Source of the DNA: Morella rubra
Taxonomy: Eukaryota; Streptophyta; Magnoliopsida; Fagales; Myricaceae
Assembly (NCBI GenBank): GCA_003952965.2
Contig: CM025849.1
Coordinates: forward strand, 8,758,058-8,822,057
Direction of reading: 5' to 3'
Length of the DNA stretch: 64,000 nucleotides
Shown here: piece after piece, positions 32,400-44,170 of the stretch
Position numbering within the stretch: position 1 is the stretch's first letter
Layout of the letters: each line of letters starts with the position of its first letter
The notes under the pieces: generated by a model
What the model saw: only the letters and a program-made list of their open reading frames with translations
The model's database searches: none
What the model was told of the DNA's origin: nothing
Position numbers and translations under genes: made by a program

Positions 32400-35300
32400 T
32401 CATTTTGTAGGAGCAAGTTTCTTGTCCTTGAGCAATTCAACCACTTTTCGCATGGAGGGTCTGTTAATGGGAAATGCTGAGGTACAAAGAAGAGCCACAC
32501 TCAAAACCTTCTCAATCTCTTCATAATCGCACGAAGATGGGTCCATCCTCGGGTCAATAAGCTCGTCCAGATCTCTGTAACACTCGCCAGCATCGCCACT
32601 TTCTTCTTCCACAGATGATAGAGCAACATCTGAAACCCACTTCACTACATCCTTGTTGTCGCCAAAGCAGGAGTCAATTGGCCTCTTACCAGTTATCAAT
32701 TCCAACAACAGCACACCAAAGCTATAAACGTCGCTCTTCTCAGTCACTTTCATAGTGTAAGCGTACTCTGCATTGGTCCAACAGAGCAAAGATCAGAAAG
32801 CTTGTATAGTTGTATATCTATATTGTTTGCTCCAAATTGAATTTTTTTTTTTTAGCTGTTTTACTAGTTTACTTGAACGGAGCTCCATAGGAAAATTTGG
32901 CTAAGACAACCTTAAATTAGGAGCTTATTCTACATTTACTCAACTTTCATTTTTTCTTCCTAAGCTTTTGTCAGAACATGCTTATTGCTTGTTCCTGGTA
33001 ATTTCAGCTAGACGTTCGAACATTGGACGCTTTAGTTAGACATTTCAGCAAGTACTAGGTCGCAAAAGCAAAGGAAATTTTGAACACAGCTGAATTCTGA
33101 TGGATAATTCTTTACGAGAAATAAAAGCTATGGTTGTATCGATCTACTTTTCAAACAAATTTCAAAATTACTTTTTTTTATTAATTTTAATAACTTTTCA
33201 TCTATTCTAATAATTTTTTAAAAATTTCAACCATTTTTAACAAATTTTTTATAAATTTTAACCGTTTTTAACAAACATTTCATAAATTCTAAGAGAATAT
33301 ACACTAATTGTAAAAAAAACAAACACAACGAACTGTTTTAAGATTTAAAACAAACGTAACCAAACTGACCTGGCGCGATGTAGCCATAGGAGCCAGCAAC
33401 ACGCGACATAGCATCTGCACCCTCCCCGACCTCACGGTGCAAAGTCTTGGCCAGCCCAAAATCCGCCACCCTCGGTCTCCACTCCTCGTCCAAGAGAATA
33501 TTGTTACTCTTCACGTCCCGGTGCACAATAGCCGGCACGCAGTCATGATGAAGGTACGCCAGCCCCTGAGCCGCACCCAGTGCTATCGCCAACCGCCTGG
33601 GCCAATCCAACAAACCTCCACCCTTCTCTCCGTGCAACACGTCACCCAAGCTCCCATTCGCCATGTACTCATACACCAAAATCCTACGGTCCTCGCCGCT
33701 GCAACTCAACAGCAACTTCAAGATATTGCTATGGCGGATCCGACCCAACGTCTCAACCTCGGATTTGAATACCAATTCTGAATCCAGGTTTATGGTGTCC
33801 CCCCAGAGTCTCTTCACAGCGACTATCTGACCCGTTTTTAGCTGTACTCTGTATACCCGACCCGACCCGCCAGCTCCGATCACGTTTTCTTCTTTTAGCT
33901 GTGGGATGATGTCTACCTGGTTGCACCCAATTTGTTGAAAGGCTATTACCTTCCATGGGCGTTTGGATTTGCTACCAAATGCATGGTATTTGGTCTTGAA
34001 GATCCAAACCAAAGACCCGAGTAGGAGCACAGCACAGACAGCCAGGATGACTACAATATACAATGAGGCGGGCTTGGGTTTTGAACATGGTGGCAGGGGC
34101 CTCAAATTCGGGCTACAGAGCTCCTGGTTACCCAATATGCTCGAGAGGTACCAATCTTTACTGAACCCCAGAGGTACTTCACCATAGAGTTTGTTGTCCG
34201 AGAGGTTAAACTCGTTCAACTTCAGCTTCGTCAGCGCCTCTGGAATCCCTCCGCTGAGCAAGTTACCAGAGAGATCCAGATACGTTAGCACGGGTAGATT
34301 TCCGAGTTCCGACGGAATTTTGCCGGAAAAACGGTTTCTAGCAAGGTTCAGCTCCGTCAAGTCGGTCCACGAACCCACCGAACTCGGAATCTCTCCAGAT
34401 AACATGTTGTCCTGCATCCTAAGCTTCTGTAATTTATTCAATCCCGTTACACACGTCGGCAGCTCGCCGGAAAATCGGTTTTCGCTGACGTCGATCACGA
34501 GGAGTCCATTTAGTTGGCAAATTTCCGAAGGAATTTCGCCAGCAAAATCATTGACGGAGATCAAAATCCTAGTGAGATTGCGAGCGAGGGATATCGAACG
34601 CGGAAAGGAACCTTCGAGTCTATTATTGTGCATTTCAAGAAACTCGAGCAGTGGAAGACTCCAAAATCCACTCGGTACCGCGCCGGATAGTTCGTTGTTT
34701 TCAATCCTCACATAACTAAGAGAATCGCACTCACCGTAGGATTCTGGTAGGCTTCCAGACAACCGGTTGTTGAATGCGATTAGACGCTGAAGCTTTTTTC
34801 TGTAACAGAGGTACTTTGGCAATCCATCGGTGAAATTGTTGGTAGAAACATCAAAATCCTCCAATCAGAAAATTTTCCTAGGTTTTCAGGTAGTTTACCA
34901 GAAAAGGAGTTGTTAAAGAGCTTCAACTGTTGCAGATTCGGATTAGAAGCTAAAACCTCTGGAATTTCGCCTTCGAAGAAGTTGTCTGTGAGGCTCAGAC
35001 AAATGAGAGGCATTGCTGCGATCTTCTCTGGTAGTTTTCCAGTGAGACTGTTTTCAGAGACGTCGAGTCTGAGCAAGCTGGTTAGATTTGCTATGCTCTC
35101 GGGCAGTCCACCGGACAACTGGTTCTCGTAGAGTTCGATTTGCTCTACGCTCTTCAATCCGCCAATACTTCCAGGAATCTCACCGGAAAGAGAATTGTGG
35201 GATAAGTCTAAGTTCTTGAGTGAGACGAGTTTTCCAATTGTGTCCGGTATGTGTCCGATGAGGTTCGACCCTGCCAGCCATAAGTTTTCAAGCTTTTTCA

Positions 35301-35958
35301 GGTTTCCAATCTCTGGAGGTAAAGGACCGGGCTTGAATGGATTGTAACTAAGTTCAAACCGAGTCAACTCGCTGAGATTGCCTAGGAAGGAAGGGATCGA
35401 GCCGCTTAGCAAGTTGGCAGTCAGAGCAAGGACTCTCAGCGAGGGGAACCGACCAAAGCTCGCCGGAATATCCCCTGTGAAATTGTTGTTGGAGAGATCG
35501 AGAACCTCCAATTCCGTGAACTCCTGTGAGAACTCCGGCAGCTGTCCGACAAAGAGATTTGCCGAGAGGTTCAGCAAGCGAAGGTGTGAGCACAGAGACA
35601 GGAGCTGGGACTGAAGACTCCCGTTGAAGTAATTGTCCGAGAGAGAGAGGTTTTGGAGGGTCCGAATCCGGCAGAAATCAAATGGGAACCCGCCGTATAT
35701 ACTCAACCCGGACAGGTCAATGGAACTAACTGTGAGTTTCTGGGAGTCACAAGTAACGCCGGTCCAATTACAGGGATTGCTGACACCGTTAGAGACCCAG
35801 TCGTTGAGGCTGCCATTGGGGTCGTCCAGCTGGCCATTCTTGACCCGAATCAAAATCTCGTAGTCTCCCCTAAGAGAAACCACCAGAGAAAAACAGTGTA
35901 GGAACAAGAACAACAATATCAGAAAAACAGTGCAAGTCTTCGATCTCAGATGTGTCAT
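32400..35958 (-). pseudogene. HSL2: HSL2-type LRR receptor kinase, both exons, 1-bp frameshift (third copy)
   Basis: The only copy here with the full layout. Exon 1 is 35958-33370 and exon 2 is 32767-32400. Splicing joins GYIAP to EYAYTMKV, giving the APE motif, then [18 protein letters not shown] and a C-terminus ending in KKLAPTK. The expected product is 985 residues, normal for HAESA-LIKE 2. Exon 1 is 2589 bp against 2590 in the palindrome copies: one base is missing at about 34864, in GKFSDLEDF of the mid-ectodomain LRRs, and shifts the frame. The rest is open, with the same signal peptide, transmembrane helix, HRDVKSNN and DFGLAK. About 30 residues differ from the palindrome copies over the first 370 by eye. 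Either a very young pseudogene or a sequencing error in a functional gene. Confidence 0.87.
32768..33369 (-). other. HSL2 intron (third copy)
   Basis: 602-bp intron with donor GTCAGT and acceptor TGCAG. It lies at the conserved subfamily-XI position, inside the codon after GYIAP. An AT-rich insert near the donor (about 33120-33360) is absent from the palindrome copies. The rest matches DNA around the palindrome centre and shows what was lost there. Confidence 0.85.
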
Positions 35959-36715
35959 CTTCGAAACAAAAATTGAAAGCTTGGCTACTGGCAGCTGAAC
36001 ATGTTTATTGGGTTTCTTGATTTGTGAGATAGAGAAAGGGAGGGAGTAACGGTTTGGGAGTCGGTGGAATCCATAGCCGATACATGGAAGACACGGTGAC
36101 AAGTGCGAGGACGACAAGATTTTTAAAAGCGGGATTACAGTTTCGAGGGGTTCACATGGAAAGAGCTGCTGCGAATCGAAAAAGGAAGGTTCTTATTAAC
36201 TTCATCTTTAGGGATATTGTGCATTGTTTCTCGAGGGAAAGTGGGTACTTACGAGAATATAACTGCAGGTCTCTTTGGTAAGTGGGGATGTAATTGCAAT
36301 CTAAGCAAGCGAAACGTTATTGGTTTTGGCTTTTTAGGGGAAAGTGACGAAGGAAAATGGGTTGTACGTGAGATTGGATAGAACTCAAAGTGCCCAATAG
36401 AGTGCCAACAGCATATTTCGGGAGGATGAATGCTTCTAGATTACTACTCGCGTATTAAGAGAAATGATTTACTCTAAGGGGGAAGGGAATCAATGGTAGG
36501 GGTTTGGTTGGGCACGGATTCGAGGTTTTCAGTCTGTGGATGCTTGAAAATGAATGCAAATTGCTTTGAGTAAAGTCAATGTGAAAGCGAAGGGGCACTT
36601 CAAAATTTCAAATGTTAAAGAGCTGGAAAAGGGACTTCTACATCCGTGGATTTGGATCAATTTAAGAACCCTTAACTTTATTCTGAAACTCCTTTTACAG
36701 AAATTCAAGTGAGAT

Positions 36716-37592
36716 GGATTTTATACATCTTCTTGTATTAATAATTTTTCTGGGTGCAGCTGGAGCATGCAAATTCCAAAGCTCCTACTTGGGAAGTGGC
36801 AGGAAGTAAAACAATTTGGCCCAGCTTAGCCGTGAAGAATCAGTTGTTTGGGCGAGAAGCCGTTGCACTTTGTGCTCCCCGAGACATCTGTCTTGAATTG
36901 TATATGAATTTACGGGAGGACTGCCTGGCTCCAAATTGAAGTCAGGACAAAGTTTCTAGCCTTAATCCAGGAAATTACATAGTACTTGAACGTAACGGGG
37001 CATGAACGGTACTCTGGAAACAGAGAGAAAATTGTCATTTCCTAGTGGATTCTGCTGCAAATGTATAGGAATCAGGAAAGTAATTCCGCTTTCTTTTCAC
37101 CCTTCTGTGTCAATGCGAGTATTTTAGCGAAGACTGAAACAAACTTCATTTCAGCCTCAGGAATAGTTGTGTTAGATTTTTTCCACGACATTACTGTCTT
37201 GAAAGCTGTCTAGCGGTTTTGTCCCAATCTGAATGTGCGGGTCAGCACTAGCAAACACTTGCATTCAAGGTGACAAGCTTAAGGTTGTTGAGCTAACGCA
37301 ACCCATTTGGTGGCTTTTTTGAATTTTATTTCCGGCAGTCAATTCTCAAACGATAAAGCAATGACGTTGTCTTCAGCCCCGTCTATAAAAATCCAAATCA
37401 AATCGACCGAAAGATTAATAATTAAATAAACCTTCGCTTTCTGTGAAGTGCTTAATTATCAGTGGCGGTCAAATAATGCTTTTGTTCGTACTTTGGTCCT
37501 AAAAGTGGACTCTTTAGTCAAGCAGTCTAATAGTGCTTGCTCCCAAGTGGGGCATAAGCTTTTAATAGCCGATCAGCACTCAGCAGCCCTTG
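36716..37592 (+). other. Insertion of about 0.88 kb in the third block, with exon-like fragment
   Basis: The palindrome arms read AGAGACGGACTAGTCC where this block has GAGATGGA, then about 880 bp, then TGGACTAGTCC, so TGGA appears on both sides. Inside, a CTGGGTGCAG acceptor leads to an open segment (36754-36939, about 60 codons with SKTIWPSLAVKNQLFGREAV, ending at TGA). The rest is non-coding. It may be a transposon carrying a captured host exon; neither element family nor gene is recognised. Confidence 0.45.
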
Positions 37593-38707
37593 TGGACTAG
37601 TCCAGGCAGGCCATGTTCTAAACAGAAAAACACTAACATAAACCAAACCCAATTTTGACGTATGAAAACGGCTGGCACTATACTTGTCCTTTGCTCTGTC
37701 CTTCTCAGAAAATTGTAATTTTTTAGATGTCTGTTTTACCTCCTAAAGATTTGGTGGGAAAAAATATTGTCATATATCAGATACATTACCTGGACAGTTA
37801 CACACTACAGATAGATTTTTTTTCCATTTAATGTGTTGCTATAAAATTTTGAAAATTCAAGAGTTCGCTTATCATATCTATTTTTTTATCGAATTACATA
37901 GTAAAATTCAAATAAAAAAGATTTTAATTCAAATAGAATGAGATTCTCTGTAATTTCTTACTTGAATTTGTATACTGCTTAGAATTTTATATAAAAAAGT
38001 ATTAATGGTATTGTGTCCATATATTGTATCTATCTTTTTAATTATATAATACAATTCCAAGAGAGAGATTGAAAAATATGTTGACCCATCCAAATAATCC
38101 AAATAAATAAATATAGGAAAGCTCAAACAGCATCACAATACAATTGTAGGCATAATTAGAGAGATACTAGTAATTTATGGGAGGGTTATTTTGATTGAGA
38201 TCTCCTCTGATTTTCTATCCAGTGGGACACAAATAAAATGCATAATTAAGATTTTAAAAGATTACTAAAAAAAATCTTAAAATTAAGAATGAGAGGTGTG
38301 CAAATATTGAGTTGATAAAATATAAATTATTTGACTTCAAAGTTACACCTAGAGCTCAAGAATCCTCACATTGAATCATGTTCGAAACTCTAGAAGATTT
38401 CGATCTTAAATTTGTCATCTTGAATAACTCTAAAGATTTTGATCCTAATTTGTTGTCTTGAATACATAATTAGGAGGGAAGAATCCAATTCCGCCTTATT
38501 CGTCCAAAATCTATCCTTTGGAAAAAAAAAATCTTTAGACATCACTTTCAACAAACAGCAATAAAATAGGAAAAAAAAAAGCCCATAAGGAGATTATTAT
38601 GCCTTCAATTCGTTACGAATTTCTCGTCCATAGTGCACGTTACCCTCGTGTTATTCTAGAAGGAATAACCAAAAAGTCAATAACTAAGAAGATAATGATA
38701 AGTACTT

Positions 38708-38777
38708 GAGATAATGGGGGGGAGATCTGCTGCAGTTCGGTCACCCGAACTGCAGCAGATCCTGGTCCGAGATAATG
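38708..38777. mobile_element. 52-bp hairpin insertion with 9-bp target duplication
   Basis: GAGATAATG at 38708-38716 and 38769-38777 flanks 38717-38768. The arms have this 9-mer once (about 17734-17742). The insert contains a perfect 17-bp inverted repeat (GATCTGCTGCAGTTCGG, 38724-38740, against 38745-38761) around a 4-base loop, TCAC. A 9-bp duplication is the hallmark of Mutator-like transposition. Far smaller than usual MITEs. Confidence 0.75.
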
Positions 38778-39232
38778 ACCAGGATGACTGTCCAATTGGA
38801 TGCAGTTATGGGCAACACAAGGCCAGCTTGACGTGGCGTGGACATAATATTTTAGTGTTAATTACAGAGAAAGACACACTTTCAGATTACAAACGACGCC
38901 AAATCTTGAATACGTTCAGCTGAATGATTTGGTGTAACTAAATACCCAAAATTTTCTGGAAGTTTTGTAAGGCTAGGAGCTCCCATTTGTTGTTGATTAA
39001 CTTATAGGAGAAAGGTGTGCTGCCGTTTATGTCGCACTTTTCAATGTAGAATAGAGATTTAGGCATAAAAAAAAAAAAATAAAGATTGTAGCCGTAGGCC
39101 CACTTGTTTAGTTGGGCCAAAAGTGGACTATATTTGTCAAGAGAATAGTTGGGCTCTAGCCTTCTGGTTAGGATTTTTCCACTGCTAGTTTCTACCTAAA
39201 AGATTGTCCTAGTTCTCACGACTGTGCTCATT

Positions 39233-40499
39233 TTCCGGGGCTAAAAAGTTGTATTGTAGTCATAGAGGGATGAGAGGTTTCGGGGAAATACCGTGAGGGA
39301 TAGCGTGGGACGAGGTTTGGGATTTGTATCTGTACTCGACAGAGCTTGTGTTTGTGTTAATTCTTTCCTTTTCTTCCTGGGCGCTCAACAGTAGGGCTGC
39401 TTGTTTGATAGAGTCAATGTTCCTCTAATTAACGTTGGGAAGATTAACCATACACGTATAACTGTACTTGTAAACCGATTAACCAAAGGATTAATTACTC
39501 TGCTAGTCTTTAGAGTATTGTCGTATCTCAAACTGGTCCTTAATATATGTGTATTTTTTGTCAGACACTGGTTTTAAGGTAAATCTCGTGCATTACTTTA
39601 TTCTGTACGTCGGTATATATTTCAAGACGGACAATGCCGACTTAATTATCAGAGGCCATGTCACTTGCAACAAATGATATCTTACACGACGTCATTAATT
39701 ATAAAGGTCACGTGTATAGAATAATAAAATAAAATTCCCTTGCTCTATCCTGCCTGCCTTTCACCAGTAATAAGTAAGGATTGGCGTCGCTCTACCCAAA
39801 AAACTCACATCGAACTCCGCCGTGAAAATGGATGGTGCTACCACGCACTTTCTTTCTTGGTGGCCTTTCCTATTTCTTTTTCTTTTCTTTTTTGTTTTGT
39901 TGTTGTTGTTGTTCTGATCCGAAGCATTTCATAGCGACCTCTAAAGCCTCAAATGGGAATGCGTTTTGCCGTGCCCGTGGCGTACGTTGATCCAAAAAAA
40001 AATGGTTTTAGGATGGGTTGTGGCTAGAACTATGATTCTCATCGAATGAAAAAGACATATAGTAACTAGGTGTAACGATAGTCCTCGACCAAATCATAAT
40101 TACGGAAACAGTTTAGTATAGAACATCAGAGATACATGAAAACTGAACTGGAAACCATGTCGAGACAAAATCAAGAAGTGTAAGTTTCTTAATTATTTTT
40201 TTCATCCAATTTTGAAATTGGTTCAACAGGCAAAGAAATGAAATCCGAAACTTTATTAGATAGAACTGAACTGATTCTAAAAAGCTTTAAATTAGTATTT
40301 TAGATAAAGACACTAATTAATAATTATTGGCATGAATATAAGAATTTGAGGCACTTATCCGTTGGAATTCGTCTCTTTAGATTTTTATTTTTGTACTAAG
40401 ATAAATCTTGTACGACAATTTCATCAGAATAAACTCACTTAGTACATATAATCCTCTTAAGAGATTAGCGTGACAGCGCATAACTTATAGCTTTCTATA
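39233..40499. other. Intergenic, contains first copy of a dispersed repeat
   Basis: No gene. At about 39745-39840 it has a segment related to those at 43376 and 47998 (core CTGCCTTT then CGCTCTACCC, CTCACATCGAACTCC). Confidence 0.5.
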
Positions 40500-40681
40500 G
40501 GGGGTGTTTGTTTGTCAAAATTTTGGAGAATATTTTCGAAATTTTGGGAATCTTTACTTTATTGAGATTTATTAGGGTTTGTGAAAAGTGAAGTGTGTAT
40601 GTGTAAAAGTTAAAATTTTAGAATGTATTTATTTTATTAAAAATTTTGATATCTCAAAATATTGAGGAAACAAACACCCTC
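40500..40681. mobile_element. MITE-like element with GGGTGTTTGTTT termini
   Basis: Left end GGGGTGTTTGTTTGTCAAAA and right end (reverse complement) AGGGTGTTTGTTTCC. About 180 bp, AT-rich, no coding capacity. The target duplication is not clear, so the superfamily is left open (PIF/Harbinger- or hAT-like). Confidence 0.65.
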
Positions 40682-43369
40682 TGAAAACGCTACCTGTTTA
40701 ATTGTGAGAGGCCTCAATTCTGAGAACGTGCTTCTTATCTATTCCATTCCAGTAGACTGTAACCATCAAATTACCCCGGGTATATATATATATATATATG
40801 AATTGGATGCCTCGTAGTTCTTGGATTCATAGCTCTTCGTTATTTACGTGAAATATGGCATAAATGAGGCAGCCATGCACCCTCTTTTTGACAACGAAGG
40901 AACAGTACTGCTGTGCCTTGTACTTGGATGATTCTCTCTATGCATTCAATGAAAACCAATCAAAGCCTCGCTCGAGCCCCGAATTATTTCACCCCGAAAG
41001 TCACGTTTACTTTCATTTGCACAAGGAACGAGGTCAAACTGACCACTCAGACAGGAAAACAGAGACTAGAGAGAGAGAGATCAAATCAAGTTCATAAAAA
41101 CAATAAAAATATTGAGAGAAACCGGCGACGTTTCAGCTAGCATAGCCGAAAAGTTTGAACAAAGTACCTTTAAAATGCAAGGATGCAACAGCATTATCCA
41201 ATGTCCAACGGAACCATGACCGATAAATACAAATTACACTGAAGATAACACGATTGTACTCGACAGATCTTTGTTTTGGGGTGAGAACTGATCAGGCATG
41301 GCCCTTAATTAACGTGAGAGCCCTCACGTGTACAGTGAGCCACGTCATCGTCATGTTAGGCCAATACAAATCGTGTCTGGAGGTTTGACAAAGCCATGCT
41401 TGGTTTTGTACCCATAAGCAGTGGAAGGCATGGTCTGATGGTCATGTTCTCTGTCAAGTGATAAAGATAACAGACAGCCGACAGGCGCGACTTTGTAATT
41501 CTGCAGTACTGCAAGCTCATTTCTATTACTCAAATGTGTCAAACCCACGGGCAACCTGAGGCCCACTTGAAGCAAAGCACGCCTTACTTCTCAGAAGATC
41601 CTCTACTAAGATGACGCGTCCTTGCAACCCCCACAACTACATGTCGGTATACGTACCCTTTCGGCCAATAATGGAGAGGTCAGGAATTGTTTTCTTCTCT
41701 CCTTTTAATATGATGGATTCAGGGTTACGAAGACGACAACGAGTCTACGGGGTTCTTGAACGACGAAGAAATAGGAAAAAGCATTCGTTTTCTCTGCCTC
41801 AAAGATATCTTCCATTGAAGATAATGTATCTTAGCATTTCGAGAACTTGTAAATTCCCTTATAAACCTATCAGAGGAATTAAAAGCAAACCAACATAGCA
41901 AAAGCAGTCGCGTATGAATATTTCAACCAGGTGCAGAAAAAGTTTATCCTCCTTCTCCAAGAGATTATTCTGTTTTGTTTACTTTCGTGTCGAGAAAAGT
42001 GAAATCAAGAGACGAAGGGAGATGGGTCGAAAGTATTCAGGCGATCAGGTTAACAATGAACCAGTACTGGTTTTGGGTTTTCGGAAAACAAAATTTGGCT
42101 TGATCTAAACAACTTTTGGAATTAAGCTTCTGAGTTCTAAAAGATATTCACATTTCTTTTCAACTTTGATTTTAGAGAAAACCTTCGAACTTTTGCGTCT
42201 CAGCTCACGCATTGAAAAATTTGTACGCCATTTTAATCATCATGAAGCAAGCAAGGAATTGCAGGTTATAAGAATAAACCCACATCTTGTTTCAAACTAT
42301 AAAACTAATAACACTGATTAGTCGATCCATAGGAGTACGAAGCAATGAGATAAGAAACTAATTAACAGCCGCATCTATGCATACTCGAGATGTACGTTGT
42401 CTCGAGGAATGTCCGGATACGAAGTCAGTTATACTCAAGCAGCACAGAAACGAGGAAAAGAAAAACCCAAACTCGTCAAATTCATCAAATGCGTCAAACT
42501 TCAAGATGCTTAGAGGACTGGTTAGTCCTGAAGAAATTAAAAGTGACAATGAGTTGCAGGTAGCAGTTCATCTTGAGAACTTAAACTTTGCAGGTAGGGC
42601 GGGAAAAAAAGACACGAAGATTGCATTTAGAGGCTCGTTTAGAAGCGTTAATTAAGCTGTTTGCAAGTTGCTTCTCCGCTGAGTTAAATAATATTACATC
42701 TTCTCTGTGCTGCATCGCTACGTACTATATATTAATTTAGATAATTTAACTGTTGGAGTTGTTGTAGAATTTTTGGCTGAATAAGGTTTTTCAAGAATTT
42801 GGGGGAGGAGGAAGAGGAAAGGATTTTTTCCTACTTCTTTGAAAAGGGACCTGTTTAAGATTTTTGGGGGCATGACCTCCGACTCCTAGTCCCCCTTCCT
42901 TCCACTATTGGCTCGAGCTGCAGGAAATAATTTTATTTTTGGCAAAAACACACTACGGATTCACTCCAACTTTTCGCATTCCAATATTCTCTTCTTACTT
43001 AAAAATACAAAAAGAAGAATAAGAAGTCGTAAATATCTCTGAACACCACAAAGTCGACCTAGAAAACAAGGAAAGAGTACAGAGAGATGCACCACATAAG
43101 TAAAACGATTTCCTTTCCATTGAATATAGCTCCCACCTCCTTTTTACGCTGCAAATAAAGAAGGATTCGTTATGTTACTGCACAATGAAGTTTGCAAGCC
43201 TGATTCATGAACTTCAAAATAGGGCCGTAGAATCAACGATAGACAACATTGTCGATGAATACACTTGTTGCTTTTGTTTCTCTAGAATCGCAACTAAGGT
43301 GTAAAAGTTACATGACAAGTAGGGGCTAATAAAAATCTATTTACAGGACTATAGGAAAGGAACAATAAG
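40682..43369. other. Intergenic with a (TA)n run and one unidentified short open frame
   Basis: Contains a (TA)n run at about 40781-40799 and a G-box-like CTCACGTGTAC near 41322. No gene is supported beyond the weak candidate at 42377-42655. Confidence 0.5.
42377..42655 (+). CDS. Hypothetical 92-residue protein, uncertain
   Basis: Open frame starting MHTRDVRCLEE, with an asparagine/serine-rich middle (KNPNSSNSSNASNFK) and a basic end. There is no clear promoter, splice site or family, and the antisense strand is also open over part of it. Length and composition are compatible with chance in this DNA. Confidence 0.15.
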   Translation: MHTRDVRCLEECPDTKSVILKQHRNEEKKNPNSSNSSNASNFKMLRGLVSPEEIKSDNELQVAVHLENLNFAGRAGKKDTKIAFRGSFRSVN

Positions 43370-44170
43370 TGACAATGCCTGGCTCCATCCTGTCTGCCTT
43401 TTTTTTTTCTAAGCCACTCTGTCGGGCTTTAACTATCAAGGATCGGTGTGTTGTTCTACACAGACTCACACTGAACTCCACCAAGTAATTGCACGACTGC
43501 GCGTGACCTTTGATTTACAATGGACGTAAATAAGGTGCTTCTTTTGCAAAGGCAATTTGGACATTGGGTATAAGAAGCAGTGCGTAGTTGGGAAAGAATT
43601 TGCCAGGTGGTTCCCGAAGCACCCTCCTAATTTTGCCTGTGGCTCGCTTTCTTGCAGATTCGCGTCCAGAATGGCTTCTTTACGACTTCGCATCTCACTG
43701 GCTTCCGGCCGTGGTTCTTGACCCCGGATTCCGGAGCGCCTTCTTCAAAATATTTGCTGCTGCTTCTTTGGGCTTCGTCTGGTGGAGGGTGTAAATAAAG
43801 AAGCGCAAGAACCCCCGAGGAATATACGGTCCCGCCTCGGTGGATCCCATTCTCAACAACGGTTGGCGTTATTGCTCTTTAAGCTTTTCAGGGTCGGTTC
43901 TTCAAAGGTACCCCCACTGATAATTCCTTCTCTTTCTCTCTCTGCGGAGAGAGAGGGGCAGGGAGCAGGGTCAGAGAGGAATGGGTTATGTTAAAAGCGG
44001 GCCCAGGTAGGGGGAGACGAAGAGGCAGTGTACTCATGCGGCCTTGATTCGGCCGAGCATCTGGGTGTTAGGCTTCGAGAGACAAGTGGAAAACCTTTTT
44101 TTTTTTCTGTGAATTGAAAATACCTTTTCCATTAGCCCTTTTGTCCGTTTTCTCATAGGACACAAACCCT
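43370..44170 (+). repeat. Dispersed repeat, second copy
   Basis: Collinear with 47992-48720. Shared blocks in the same order: GCCTGGCTCCATCCTGTCTG; CACTGAACTCCACC against CATTGAACTCCACC; TTTGATTTACAA against TTTGATTCACAA; AATTTGGACATTG against AATTTGGTCATTG; a GAGAGAGAG block; and TTTTCCATTAGCCC against ATTTCCATTTGG. Strongly diverged, so an old duplication. Confidence 0.65.

Larger units (their letters stand above)
32881..39232 (-). repeat. Third HSL2 block, older duplicate of the palindrome arm
   Basis: Same orientation as the right arm and homologous to about 13009-18902, with higher divergence. It lacks the retroposon, carries its own insertions (36716-37592, about 38400-38530, 38717-38768) and a promoter deletion. 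The match ends abruptly at CTGTGCTCATT (39232). This is a tandem segmental duplication that predates the palindrome. Confidence 0.85.
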
